Below, in pieces: positions 1 through 11,408 of a stretch of 64,000 nucleotides of DNA. Below the pieces are notes generated by a model, which was not told where the DNA came from, searched no databases, and saw only the letters and a list, made by a program, of their open reading frames with translations. This DNA is from Begonia masoniana. Taxonomy: Eukaryota; Streptophyta; Magnoliopsida; Cucurbitales; Begoniaceae. Where the stretch lies: assembly GCA_022432975.1 (NCBI GenBank), contig CM039516.1:27375571-27439570 (forward strand). Reading direction: 5' to 3'. Numbering within the stretch: the stretch's first letter is position 1; each line of letters begins with the position of its first letter. The position numbers were made by a program, and so were the translations under genes.

Positions 1-595
1 GTTATGTTGAAGTGTGTCTTGTGAAATGTATGTAAAGGTATGTGATGAAGGGAAGGAGGTAGGAGAGGAATGTGTTGTGTGTGATTTGGAGTGTGTAGGA
101 TGTCTGGAAGGAATAAGGGAACCATGAGAGGCGATCGAACGCCAAGGGTTTGGTGTTCGAACGGAGAACTCTCTGGAAATTCCAAAGAGTTACCAATGGT
201 AGGCGATCGATCGCAAAAGATAGGGGCGATCGATCAGTTTGCAGGCTAGGTTTCACGTTCTGGAAATTAGAACGTGAGCCGATCGATCGGCTATCTTCAG
301 TCGATTGATCGGTTATCGGGGGGCGATCGATCACCCATTGAGGGGCCGATCGATCAGCCCTCTTGTTTTCCTGTTTTGACACTTTTGCCCCTCCACTTGT
401 TGGCCGATGTGTTTTTTGTTTTGTAATTGTTTTATATGTTTCCTTTAAATGATTTTAAAATAGTTTTCGAACGATTTTAATGTTTTAGTCTACGATTTAA
501 ATTCCGCTCTTAGGTTATGAAGTTTATAAGGATATAAAAAGTGATAAAAAAAATATAATACGGGAAACTAATGGTAAAGAAGTAGGGTCGTTACA
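1..595 (+). mobile_element. Element L, 3' part of its 5' LTR
   Basis: The last part of a long terminal repeat; its start lies before the window. It ends in GGGTCGTTACA at 595 and a tRNA primer site follows four bases later, which fixes it as a 5' LTR on the plus strand. The same sequence recurs from 3126 and, more diverged, at 59312-59927. Between about 134 and 360 lies a run of short perfect or near-perfect palindromes built on GATCGATC, plus small hairpins such as the one at 254-276 (arms CACGTTCT and AGAACGTG). No coding capacity is credible; the minus-strand reading frame across it is a by-product of the palindromes. Confidence 0.85.
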
Positions 596-599
596 GTTA

Positions 600-611
600 T
601 GGTATCAGAGC
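600..611 (+). other. Primer-binding site of element L
   Basis: TGGTATCAGAGC, complementary to the 3' end of plant initiator methionine tRNA, four bases after the LTR end. It would prime minus-strand DNA synthesis and marks the start of the internal region. Confidence 0.9.
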
Positions 612-758
612 CCCGGGTTTTAAAAACTGTTTTGTAGACTGCACGACTGCGCAGCCACTACACGGACATCCTTCATCAACTGTAAGTACGTTTAATTGCT
701 TTATTTAAATTCGATTTCTTAGGATTATTTGCTTTAACTTTTATAGGAGTTATAGAAA

Positions 759-2417
759 ATGGTTCGAGGTAGAGACGCCAGAGACGATGCCTTAGATAGG
801 CTGACTGATTTGCTGGACCGTTAGGCTCAGCATATGGACAGGCAAGCACAGCAGATTGAAAGTCTAGTAAACTGAGAAAACCAGAGGGCCCGGGATATAG
901 TAATTCCGGACAACCACAGCATTGAGAGATTTTAAAAGCTAAGACCACCAATATTCAACGGACAATCTACAGACCCCTCTATTGCTGAGGAGTGGGTTTG
1001 AATGATGGAGGACATGTTGGCGTATGCCAAAGTGGACAATGCTGAGAAGGTCGCGTGCGTCACATTCCACCTGGCATTGGATGCCCGATCTTGGTGGGAT
1101 TTTGTTAAGGCGACGACGGACGTGACTTTGATGAGGTGGGAACGGTTTAAGATCGTGTTCTTTGATAAATATTTCAGCCGTACATTGAGGGCGGCAAAGA
1201 GAGCAGAGTTCAAGCAGCTGAAGCAGACCAGTACAGTTACAGAGTACATCAGAAAGTTTGAAGCTTTGTCCCGACTCGCACCGCGCCTAGTCAGCGATAA
1301 TGAGGACAAGGTGCAACAGTTTATGGATGGACTAAATCGGGAGATTCGAAAGAACCTTATAGTATTCGGCATTCTAGATGTGCCCTATGAGGATATCATA
1401 GCGAGAGCCCTTGAATTCGAAGCTGCAGAGTTGACCTGTGTTAAGCTGAGGGAGCCTGCTAAGGGCTTCGTTCGGCAGATCCAGTCTCAGGTACGGAATC
1501 GGGGATGGAAACCTAGAGGGCAACAACCACAGCTACAACAGCAAAGAGGCCTTAAAAGGTCTCATGAAGGAGGAAATGATCAGGGTAAAGGGAAGCAGGT
1601 TCAAGGGGTTGCTCAGAAGCCTGTTTGTCCTAAGTGCCAGAGGGAACATTTTGGCGAGTGTCGGTTGGGTGCCAACAGCTGTTATAGATGTGGAGAGGTT
1701 GGCCATTATATCATGAACTGCCCGTTATTGGGCCAAAATCAACCAGCCAGAAATAAACAGGGCAAAGATCAGCGAAGAGTTATGCCGAGGATCTTCGCAT
1801 TTATTGAGCCTGGAGATGTCGACGACGAGGCACAGCCATCTGTCATAGCAGGTACTATCCTAGTCATGGGTGTACCAGTATTTTCTTTGATAGATACGGG
1901 AGCTACGCACTCATTCATTTCAACTGCTTGTATGATTAGACTGGGACTAGTATCTGAGTTGGCTGAGTATGAGTATAGAGTGATGCTGCCTTCGGGAGCT
2001 CTTATGCAGTCTGATCATGTCTTCCAAGGCAATGTTGTCTCGGTGGGGATTAATACCCTCTATGCTTGCCTGATAGTTATGAGCATAGAGCAGTACGATC
2101 TAATTTTGGGGATGGATTGACTTTCACGTCACTTCGCCACCATTCACTGTCGATCCGAGTTGGTAACTTTTCGGCCTCCGGATAAGGACGAGTTCTCATA
2201 TCAGGCGCTGAATAGGTCAAGTGGGTCACCTATTTCTTATTCTATGAAGATTCAAGAGCATTTTAAGGGCGAATGCTCTGTTTATCTGGCTACCGTGATT
2301 GATACTCGGTTACTCAGCGAGGTAAAACTAGAGGACCTTCCAGTAGTTAGAGATTTCTCTGAGACTTGACGATCTTCCCGGATTACCGCCGAACAGAGAG
2401 ATCGAGTTTGTGATTGA
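759..2417 (+). pseudogene. gag-pro: Gag-protease (truncated pol) of Ty3/gypsy element L
   Basis: One reading frame from the ATG at 759 carries the Ty3/gypsy gag domain (roughly 960-1470), a Cys-rich stretch (CPKC...C, about 1627-1660), a CCHC knuckle CYRCGEVGHYIMNC (1680-1721) and a retroviral-type aspartic protease with DTGATHSF (from 1893). Gag would coat the RNA particle and protease would cut the polyprotein. The frame is closed by stops at 822, 873, 933 and 999 in the gag N-terminus and at 2118 just after the protease. The last is a TGA where a Trp is expected. A frameshift near 2366 follows, after which residues of the protease-RT linker can be read up to 2417. RT, RNase H and integrase are missing, because the internal region ends at the foldback. 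The longest open stretch is 1002-2120. All stops could come from C-to-T or G-to-A changes in CAG, CGA, CAA or TGG codons. Inactive. Confidence 0.9.
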
Positions 2418-2419
2418 TG

Positions 2420-3117
2420 TGTAGCGACCCTAATATTGTACCCAATTTCCCGTACATATATTTTTTTTATCTCTATACTTATAACTTTAAATGGACTAAA
2501 TTAACCTTTCAGTGGAAATCTAGTTGAAATCGAAATCGAAGTTCGTTTAGAAAATCGTTTAAAGCAAATGTTAAAACAATTTAATAAAACAATTAAATAA
2601 ACAATTATAAAACAGTAAAAACATTTAATTATTTAGAAACAGGAGCAGGGGCAAAAAGAGGATTTCTCCTCGGTTTACCATAGGCGACCGATCGCTGGCA
2701 GCGATAGGTGCCACAGCGACCGATCGCTGGCAGCGATCGCTGCCTCAGCTATCGATCGCTGCCCGCTCTGGATTTTTCCAGAGCGAGGCGATCCATACTC
2801 TTTTCCAGCGATCGGTTGCTGTGGCACCGATCGCTGCCAACGATCGGTCGCCTATGGTAAACCGAGGAGAAATCCTCTTTTTGCCCCTGCTCCTGTTTCT
2901 AAATAAATAAATGTTTTTACTGTTTTATAATTATTTATTTAATTGTTTTATTAATTTGTTTTAACATTTGCTTTAAACGATTTTCTAAACGAATTTCGAT
3001 TTCGATTTCAACTAGATTTCCGCTGAATAGTTAATTTAGTCCATTTAAAGTTATAAGTATAGAGATAAAAAAAAAATATATGTACGGGAAATTAGGTACA
3101 GTATTAGGGTCGCTACA
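2420..3117. repeat. 698-bp foldback made of two inverted LTR ends
   Basis: Two arms of about 311-314 bp (2420-2730 and 2804-3117) are near-perfect reverse complements around a 73-bp centre, which itself holds a small hairpin (GCTCTGG/CCAGAGC). The outer ends are TGTAGCGACCC and GGGTCGCTACA, the 3' terminus of the L/G-type LTRs. The arms carry the AT-rich U5-like stretch and the GATCG palindromes of those LTRs. I see no clear target-site duplication (TGATG left, AAAGT right). It lies exactly where element L loses its pol and the next LTR copy begins. It could be a foldback insertion or an inverted duplication formed during repair. Confidence 0.85.
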
Positions 3118-3191
3118 AAAGTAATGTTATGTTGAAGTGTGTCTTGTGAAATGTATGTAAAGGTATGTGATGAAGGGAAGGAGGAAGGAGA

Positions 3192-3725
3192 GGAATGTGT
3201 TGTGCGTGATTTGGAGTGTGTAGGATGTCTGGAAGGAATAAGGGAACGATGAGAGGCGATCGACCGCCAAGGGTTTGATGTTCGAACACAGAACTCTCTG
3301 GAAATTCCAGAGAGTTACCAATGGTAGGCGATCGATCGCAAAAGATAGGGCGATTCGCTCGGTTTGCAGGCTAGGCTTAACGTTCTGGAAATCAGAACGT
3401 GAGCCGATCGATCGCTATCTTCAGTCGATCGATCGATTATGGGGGAGGCGATCGATCGGAATGTGTTGTGCGTGATTTGGAGTGTGTAGGATGTCTGGAA
3501 GGAATAAGGGAACGATGAGAGGCGATCGACCGCCAAGGGTTTGATGTTCGAACACAGAACTCTCTGGAAATTCCAGAGAGTTACCAATGGTAGGCGATCG
3601 ATCGCAAAAGATAGGGGCGATCGATCGGTTTGCAGGCTAGGCTTAACGTTCTGGAAATCAGAACGTGAGCCGATCGATCGGCTATCTTCAGTCGATCGAT
3701 CGATTATGGGGGAGGCGATCGATCG
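3192..3725 (+). repeat. Tandem duplication, 2 x 267 bp
   Basis: Unit 1 starts at 3192 and unit 2 at 3459. Each contains the hairpin-forming CTCTCTGGAAATTCCAGAGAG and several GATCGATC palindromes. The junction falls within a GATCGATCG motif, which suggests slippage or template switching between palindromes. Confidence 0.85.
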
Positions 3726-4330
3726 CCCATTGAGGGGCTGATCGATCAGCCCTCTTGTTTTCCAGTTTTGACACTTTTGCCCCTCCACTTGTTGGTCGAT
3801 GTTTTCTTTGTTTTGTAATTGTTTTATATGTTTCCTTTAAATGGTTTTAAAATAGTTTTCGAACGATTTTAACGATTTAGTCTACGATTTAAATTCCGCT
3901 CTTAGGTTATGAAGTTTATAAGGACATAAAAAGTGATAAAAAAAAAATATATGTACGGGAGGGCGATCGATCGGTTGCAAGGGCTAGGCTCTAAAGTCTG
4001 GAATCAGAACGTGAGCCGATCGATCGGCTATCTTCAGTCGATCGTCGATTATGGGGGAGGCGATCGATCGCCCATTGAGGGCTGATCGATCAGCCCTCTT
4101 GTTTTCCAGTTTTGACACTTTTGCCCTCCACTTGTTGGTCGATTTTTCTTTGTTTGTAATTGTGTTTATATGTTTCCTTTAAAGGTTTTAAATAGTTTTC
4201 GAACGATTTTAACGATTTAGTCTACGATTTAAATTCCGCTCTTAGGTTATGAAGTTTATAAGGACATAAAAAGTGATAAAAAAAAATATATAATACGGGA
4301 AATTAAGGGTAAAGAAGTAGGGTCGTTACA
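3616..4330 (+). repeat. Direct duplication, about 345 bp, indel-rich second copy
   Basis: About 3616-3960 is repeated from 3961. The second copy lacks bases at many homopolymer positions (shortened C, G and T runs around 4075-4150), the pattern of unpolished long-read sequence. It may be an assembly artefact rather than a genomic duplication. Confidence 0.7.
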
Positions 4331-5690
4331 TCACCTGTTTCGAAATCACCTACACCATACAAACAACTATGAGGTAAAGGCTCAGCAAGTTTTGTAAGTG
4401 CAATGCATGCTATGCATATGAGATTCAGAAATCATGCAACATTTTCTTATCATTATGTCGCAGAAAGAATGTCATCGAGGTCTCAGCCTATTAGATGGAG
4501 AGGACACGTCCCGCGATTGGACAACCCTCTCCACCTAACCGGGGGGGGGGGGGGGGGTACACGCTTACATCCGTAATAGCCGTGCCTGAGCCCCACCTCG
4601 CGTGACCAGATAACAGATTACGTAGATTCATTTCGTTCATTCATTTTATTTTCTTAAACATACATCATACATACCATTGAGACGATAAAGCATAATCTAA
4701 AAAGAAAGACTAATCCTAACTACCCAACCAAAACATTTAAACAAACAAATCACCGAGGATCCTCAACGCGACTTCAACGTACAGTGTAGGCCAATCGGCC
4801 AAAGTAAGTCACGAGAACTTACCTTGTGTCCTTTGAAATCCAAGTTCCGTCCATGAGCTTTGTTCACCTAAGGAAATTTCACAACATTGTCGTTAAAACG
4901 AGTCTAAACCAATAAACGTCTAAACTTACGAAACTCTTAACTAAAGAAATTTCCTAAAACTCTAATTTAACTCATTGAGACATTTTCATCGAGCGATTCA
5001 CGCTCGACAACTCAAAACCTCCATTAACGGAGTTTTCCAAACCTCGAAAATTCAACACACCTTAATATTCCACAATGGATAGACCAACCTTCTTCCAATA
5101 CGCCCAATACATCCACTATATCCACAAACACGGTAAACCTATCAATTTCAAACCTTAAATCACAGTTTTTTACGAAACCCTAAACGACACCCTAATCATT
5201 AAACGACTCGAAAACTACGAATAAACTATCAAAAACCGTAGAACCTTACCTAGAATGTCGTTTGGGAAAGGAATCGCGAAGAAAACCGAGTCAACGGAGG
5301 AGGAACCGTCGTCGGAATGGGAGTCGCCGTGAGAGGAGGCGATGAAAAGTCGCATGGAGGAAAACACAAAGGAAGTTTTGCGTGGAGTGCTGGAGAAGAA
5401 GAAGGATTTAGGATTTTATTAATTTTGGCTTGGAAAATTACCATTTTACCCTTCCTTTGATTTTCTATTTGTTTCGTCATTCGTTTCGTTAATTAGCTAA
5501 CGATTTGGTTTCTCCAAATTTCCTTATTTTACCAATAACTCTGACTTATTACTACGGTTCTATTAAAACTGTCCGTTCGCAAAACGGATCGCGTTTACTA
5601 TTTTTACCCCAACGTCCTTAAAATTACGAGAAACGTATCTCAAATGTTTGCCAAAATAAACTGTCCGTTCGCAAAACGGATCGCGTTTCG
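4331..5690 (-). mobile_element. Inverted 5' half of a G-type LTR
   Basis: On the minus strand this reads like the 5' half of LTR G (compare 56440-57750). It has the run before the CGCGAGGTGGGGCTCAGGC block (4550-4625), the GGCCGATTGGCC block with AAGGTAAGTTCTCGTG (4790-4830) and the ATCCGTTTTGCGAACGGACAG stretch near 5590. The terminal TGTAACACCC is absent and the other end stops at 4331 against the LTR end at 4330. It contains a G homopolymer (about 4542-4558). No coding function; the small ORF near 5250-5480 lies within LTR sequence. Confidence 0.7.
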
Positions 5691-5966
5691 TTAAGGCTAG
5701 TGTTTGCCAAAATTAACAAGAGGGCCAATGTTTGCCAAAATAAAATAAAGTAAGTTTGTTACATTAATTTGTCTTTGGGAAGAAAAATTCCTTCTTGAAC
5801 AGGTCTAGTGCTTGTATCTCAAATGAGCAAATGCATGGGCTTGTCTATGTCTAGAGAGTCTGGTTCCCACTCCAATAAATCCATTATGCCTTTACCTACA
5901 AAAATAGTGCAATATTCAGCAAAAAGATTAGTTATGATTAGTAAATTATTTTGGGAACGTGTCACA
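5691..5966 (-). mobile_element. Element B, remnant of its 3' LTR
   Basis: On the minus strand the LTR starts TGTGACACG at 5966, directly after a purine-rich tract. It can be followed to about 5691, where it abuts the inverted LTR fragment. It resembles the end of the LTR fragment at 62340-62545 (TTTGCCAAAATA, TTCCCACTC and neighbouring words). Confidence 0.65.
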
Positions 5967-5982
5967 GATCTCCTGGGGGTAT
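5967..5982 (-). other. Polypurine tract of element B
   Basis: Minus-strand ATACCCCCAGGAGATC directly precedes the LTR start. It would prime plus-strand DNA synthesis. The tract is interrupted by pyrimidines, so it is probably decayed. Confidence 0.5.
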
Positions 5983-8900
5983 CATCTTCTCTAGGTGAAA
6001 GAGAATTTGACTCAAATCTAGTGACTCATCCCCCTCAATTTCATCTTCATCTTCAATGTAAGGGGAGGGGTCTTGAACATTAAAAGTCATTGATACTCTA
6101 TACTCTCCAGGTAATTCACACTTATACGTATTGTTGTTAATGCACTCCACTATTTTAAAAGGACCATCTGCCCTTGGGAGAAGATTGGATTTTTTTTTGT
6201 TGAGGAAAACGTTCCTTTTTAGGTGAAACCAAACTAAGTCACCTTCATTAAATATTACTTCCTTTTGTCATTTGTTAGCTCATTTGGCGTATGCCTCATT
6301 TTTCCTTTTGTATGGCATTCCTAACTTTTACATGTAATTGCTTTACTTGTGCAGCCTTATCAGCTCCTATCGGGTTGGCAAGGTCCCTCATGGGAATTGG
6401 TAAGAGGTCTAGTGGGGTGGAAGGGTTGAAACCATACACTGTTGCGTTGAGGAATGAACACTTTGGTTGTAGGCGAATTCCAAATGTGGAAGTTGAATAT
6501 CCCATTTGTTTATCCTCTTTCCTACCACTCTCCTGAGAAGAGTACCAAGAGTTTGGTTGACCACTGTGGTCTGACCATCCATTTGCGGGTGAAAGGAAGT
6601 ACTGAACAGTAGTTTTGTCCTAATTTTTTACCATAAGGTTCTCCAAAATGCACTAAGGAACTTAGTTTTTTGTCTATCTAACACTAATATGTGTGGTACT
6701 CCGTGAAGTCTAAGTATCTCTTTGAAGAAGAGGTTTGAAATGTCTTTGGAGTCATCGGTTTTGGCACAAGCGACGAAGTGTGCCATCTTAGAGAATTTGC
6801 CTACCACTACCATAATTGAGTCCTTAGCTCTGAAAGTACATGGAAGTCCTAGAATGAAATCTAAACTAACGTCCACCCATGTATGAGTTTACACTGGAAG
6901 AGGTAGGTACAATCCTTGAGGAAGGACTTTGCTATTTACCTTTTTGCACGCTATACATCGTTCTATCAAACAGTGTACATCACACATGAGATGGGGTCAA
7001 AAGAAATGTTCTTTGATCATTTCCATGGTTTTATCTTCCCCGAAGTAGCTGGATAATCTCCCACTGTGTGCCTCTTTTAATCGACATTTCCTCAATCATA
7101 TATTAGGAATACACAACTTTCTTCCTTTGAATAGATAACCATCTATGATGCGGTATTTTCTTACTGCTTTGCTAAGTCACTTTTGGTAATACTCTCCAAA
7201 GTCCTCGTCTGACTCATAATTTTCCTTAATTCACTCAAACCCAAAAAATTTGGTTCCTAGCTCCATTAGGAGTAGGTGTCTTTCGGGATAGGACATCGGC
7301 CACCACGTTGGTTTCTCCTTTCAAATACTTAAGGGTATAAAGGTACCTTTTAAGAAACTCGACCCATTTGGTGTGTCTCTTATTGAGTTTTCCTTGACTC
7401 TTGATGTGCTTCAACGCCTTATGGTCAGTGTGTATGACGAACTCTTTAGACAATAGGTAATGTTGCCACTGCTCAAGGGCACATATGACAGCAGAGAACT
7501 CTTTATCATAGGTTGAGTAATTTAGAGCTGCTCCTTTGAACTTCTCACTAAAGTAAGCTAGTGGTCATCTTTCTTGCATTTAGATAGCTCTAATAGCCAC
7601 TCAGATGCATCACACTCTATCTCGAACACTTTGTTGAAGTCCAGAAGTGCTAGGACAGGTGATTGACATTGTTTTTTCTTGATCAGCTCAAAACTATGTT
7701 GGCGAGCTCGCGTCCACTCAAATATCCTTCCCTTTTTGGTACAGTTAGTTATAGGTGCCATGATAGCAATGAAGTCCTTAATAAACCTTCCGTAGAATGA
7801 TGCTAATCCATGGAAACTTTGAACTTCTGTTGCTCCAGTTTGAATAGGCCATCCTTTGATTTCATCTATCTTGGCTTCATCAGTTTCCATCCTGTCTTTG
7901 GAGATTATCGACGCTAAAAAGTACACCCTATCATGGGTTAAATAGCACTTCTGCAGGTTACCGAACAATTGCATTCTTTAGGGTTATGAAAAGAGTCCTT
8001 AGGTAGTCCAAATGAGTGGTTAAGTCTGAACTATAGACCAATATATCGTCAAAGTAAACGACAATAAACTTTCCCAAAAACTCTTTAAGTAAATGATGCG
8101 TTAAATCCATGAAAGTGCTTGGTTCATTCGTCAATTCGAATGACATCACCATCCATTCAAACAAACCATACTTTGTTTTGAAGGCAGTTTTCCATTGGTC
8201 GCCTTCTTTCATCCTAATTTGGTGGTATCCACTTTTTAGATCCACCTTAAAAAATATGGCTGCCCCACTGAGTTTGTCTAACATGTTTTCAAGGCATGGT
8301 ATCAAAAACTTATACTTAACAGTGATCTGGTTAATGGCTCTACTGTCCACGAACATTCTCATCGAGCCATTCTTTTTGGACACTAGTATTGTAGGTACTG
8401 CACAAGGGCTCATGGATTCTCTTATATAGCCCTTTTCTAACATATCATTCACTTGAGTCTGTAGTTGTTTAGTCTCTTCGGTGTTCATCCTATAAACTGG
8501 TCGATTTGGTAATATAGCCCCTGGTTGTAAGTCGATTTGATGTTCAATTCCACGTAAAGGTGGGAAGCCTTGTCGAATTTCTTTAGGAAACACAACTTGA
8601 AACTATTTTAGAAGGTTTAAAACTAAGTTAGGGATGTTTCCAAGTTCCATAACTCTATCTTTAAACATTACTAATACGAGGGTCCTCCCTCCAATATTGA
8701 TGTATTGAGTTCACCCTTTGTCATTAATAAGCTGGTTTTGTCCCTTTCTTTCCTTCTTGTCGCCTCGTCTTTTGCTATCTGTTTTGGAGAAAGCGACACC
8801 AGTTTGATCATTTTTCCACCGAATGTAAGTGAGTAGTAGTTGGAAAAACCATCATGTAATACCTTCCTGTCGTACTGCCAAGGACGTCCAAGAAGTAAAT

Positions 8901-9201
8901 GACTGACATTCATAGGTACGACGTCACAAAGGATGGAGTCCTTGTATTTTTCGATGGAGAATTCAATGGTAACTTGTTTATTGACTTTCATGTCATCTCT
9001 ATCGTCCAACCATCATAAATTATAGGGTTTTAGTTGTGGATTATTGTCTAACCCTAATTTATCTACCATGTCTTTGGAAGCCACGTTGGCACAGCTTCCT
9101 CCATCAATGATTAAGGAGCATACCTTATCTTTGATTAAACAACGAGTATGAAAAGTATTCTCTCATTGACATTGCTCATCTATAGTCTTTGATACAAGTA
9201 C
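5967..9201 (-). pseudogene. pol: Protease-RT-RNase H-integrase remnant of element B
   Basis: Reading down the minus strand, the parts are as follows. A protease remnant at about 9201-8671 has the active-site motif changed to DGG (IIDGGSC). RT (8593-7958) keeps the YFDDILVYS catalytic loop. The RNase H start (7974-7558) is damaged after ECDASE, and the RNase H end and tether are at 7453-7235. The integrase core lies at 6876-6628 and 6505-6296, with its first acidic residue in SLDF and a second in VLDRQ. The integrase C-terminal module and acidic tail end near 5962. At least five frame changes or stops separate the parts. It would have copied element RNA to DNA and inserted it; it is now inactive. 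The closest relative in the window is element A. Confidence 0.9.
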
Positions 9202-10628
9202 TGATACGGGATCCCTTAGAAAAAGGTCCGTGTACAACCCTTAAAATATAAGAAATGTGCTCGGTGATGAGTGTTGTGCAAAACTTAAATAAAGAGAAGA
9301 CAATGATGAAAATAAAATGCAATAAAATAAAATGGAGGAAGATTATGCAATGGCCGAATATTACATGCTAAATGATAGTATGAAATATGAAGAAAATAAA
9401 AGAAAAGGGGATGGAAAGAAGATGTTATGCCGAGATGAAGAATGTGCTAAAAGATGAAGGAAATGGCATTAAGGTAAAGTGAATGTGTGTGATGTAGTGT
9501 GGCCGAAATTAAGAGTGAGTGTTGTGTGCAAAATGATGGCAAGAAAGTAAGGAAATACCCTTAGCGGACTCGTAGAGCGATCTTACGGTTTAAGCTCTCG
9601 AGTGAATGATTTTTCCCGAGGAAAAACAACCACCGTAGGCCGAGATTTTCGTCCTCAATTCCAACTCCCAAAGGAGAAGCCGAGGGAATGAGTAAGAATT
9701 AACTTATCAACCCAAGCTAAGTTAATAATTGAGGGCTACTCCACTTGGCTCAAAGAACCAAGGAAAACACCAAAGGAAGCACCTTGGATATTAGGGAAAT
9801 AGTAGTGTATAAATTTGGCCAAAGTTGTAATACAATCACCAATGCCATGCATTTATAGACTCATAAGGTGGATTAGGGTTTGGCAAGAGTGAAGGAGAGC
9901 CATTGGATGGAGAAAATGATCAATGGCTAAGGTTAAAGCTCGTTGGCGCGTGGATCAACGAATGAGGGACGCTGGCGCGCGCGTTGATCAACAGTTCTGG
10001 AGCTGCCACGCGCGCGCAAGCATGAATGTGTGCTAGCAGCTGCCCACGCCAGATGGCGCTATCCTGCGCGCTAGCGCACGCCCAGATCTAATGGTGGAGG
10101 TTGCAGCGCGCCAAAACTTAGCCAAAGGTGAGGATTTTGCCAACTCATCAATCCATGCTTCCACCAACACATGTACCTGTAAAATCATACCTTTGGATGT
10201 GGACTGTTATTTGGGCCAAGTAGTTCTTTGGGCTCGATTTGTGGAGGCCTCTTTTCCTTTGAATTGTTGAACTTTCTTCAACCCATAATCCACCAACATT
10301 CATCTAACCCTAACCACACAATCTAATGCATGAAATGCAATTATAAAATCCTTACAATAAAGGCGAATTTATGCCCAATAAGTTTGAAAAATAAAATTAC
10401 ATGTTTAAGGGCCTGGGAAGACAAATTCCCATAGGGCAGCCAGAAAGCTCCGTGTGATTGCTCCAATGGATTACATGACAAGGTTTCTCCACATCCTCCG
10501 AAGTTGGCTCCTAAGTTAACTACATGATGGAAGCAAAACCTACAAAAAGAGACAATTCATTAGAACATTGAGTGATTAAATTTTGTACCCGAGTTTGTGA
10601 TCTTGTGACGGGCCTCCGAGGCATGTCA
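9202..10628 (-). mobile_element. Element A, 3' LTR
   Basis: 1427 bp, TGACATGCC at its minus-strand start (10628), ...GTATCA at 9202. It carries a CpG-rich block (about 9940-10110, many GCGCGC words) and on the minus strand a TATAAAT box (9857-9851). Its first roughly 35 codons continue the polyprotein frame. Confidence 0.92.
9851..9857 (-). promoter_or_regulatory. TATA box in the A-type 3' LTR
   Basis: Minus-strand TATAAAT in a position suitable for the LTR promoter. The same place in the 5' LTR (about 27884) has lost it through a small deletion. Confidence 0.55.
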
Positions 10629-11408
10629 TCCCCTCCGGGTGGCTGAGGATTTGACCTCAAATCCATTAGCTCAGCCTCCTCTTCATGTCCCAATTCTTCA
10701 ATGTAAGGGGACAAATCTTGCACATTGAAGGTAGATGACACTCCATAATCGCCGGGTAACTCCAATTTGTAAGCACTGTTATTTATACGTTCCAAAATTT
10801 TAAAGGGGCCTTCAGCTCTAGGCAATACTTTGGAGCGTCTCTTGGCCGGAAAACGTTCTTTCCTAAGGTGTAACCATACCAAATCTCCAACATTAATAAT
10901 TACCTCTTTTCGTCCCTTATTCGCATGCTTAGCATAATTGGCATTATTTTTCTCAATTGTTTGGCAATTTTTCTCATACAACTTCTTCATTTGCTCCGCT
11001 TTATTAGCTCCTGAAGGGTTTATTAGGTCCTGGGTTGGAATGGAATAAGTGTCAGGGGTGTGTTTGGATTAAATCCATATACTACCTCAAATGGCGTTTG
11101 CTGGGTGGTGGAGTGAAGGCTTCGGTTGTAACCGAATTCAACTTGGGGTAGTACTATGCCCCAATTGGTGAGATTTTTACCCAAGACACTTCGGAGAAGG
11201 GTTCCCAAGGTCTTATTGACCACTTCCGTTTGGCCATCCGTTTGGGGATGCAAAGATGTGCTAAAACATAGCGTGGTCCCCAATTTCTTCCATAGAGTTT
11301 TCCAAAAAGTGCTCAAGAATTTGGTATCGTGATCGGACACAATAGATTGAGGCACTCCATGGAGTCTAACTATCTCCTAGAAGAATAGGTCGGCGATAGC
11401 AGCAGAGT
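10520..11408 (-). pseudogene. pol: Integrase C-terminal part of element A pol
   Basis: Continues the integrase interrupted by solo LTR D. The segment 11355-11023 has the second and third catalytic acids in VSDHDTKF and QTDGQTEVV. After a frame change, 10990-10520 carries the basic C-terminal module (KERFPAKRRSK, FNVQDLSPYIEE) and an acidic tail. The frame crosses the polypurine tract and the LTR border at 10628, ending about 35 codons inside the LTR at 10520. That overlap of pol and LTR is reported for some plant CRM-type chromoviruses (from memory, to be checked). No classic chromodomain is visible. Confidence 0.9.
10629..10640 (-). other. Polypurine tract of element A
   Basis: Minus-strand ACCCGGAGGGGA abuts the LTR start TGACATG, the expected position for the plus-strand primer. 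Confidence 0.8.

Larger units (their letters stand above)
3118..4330 (+). mobile_element. L-type LTR 3' part, internally triplicated
   Basis: From 3126 the sequence repeats the window's first bases, so this is the 3' LTR counterpart of 1-595, but it is about 600 bp too long. A 267-bp segment starting at 3192 is repeated from 3459. A later segment (about 3616-3960) is repeated from 3961, and the LTR end GGGTCGTTACA is reached only at 4330. The copy from 3961 differs from its template mainly by missing single bases in homopolymer runs, unlike the substitutions between other LTR copies here. Confidence 0.8.

Noticed and set aside
2..382. Minus-strand ORFs in L-type LTRs (also 3127-3321 and 3315-3788)
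   Set aside because: They recur with each LTR copy, overlap palindromes and match no protein I know.
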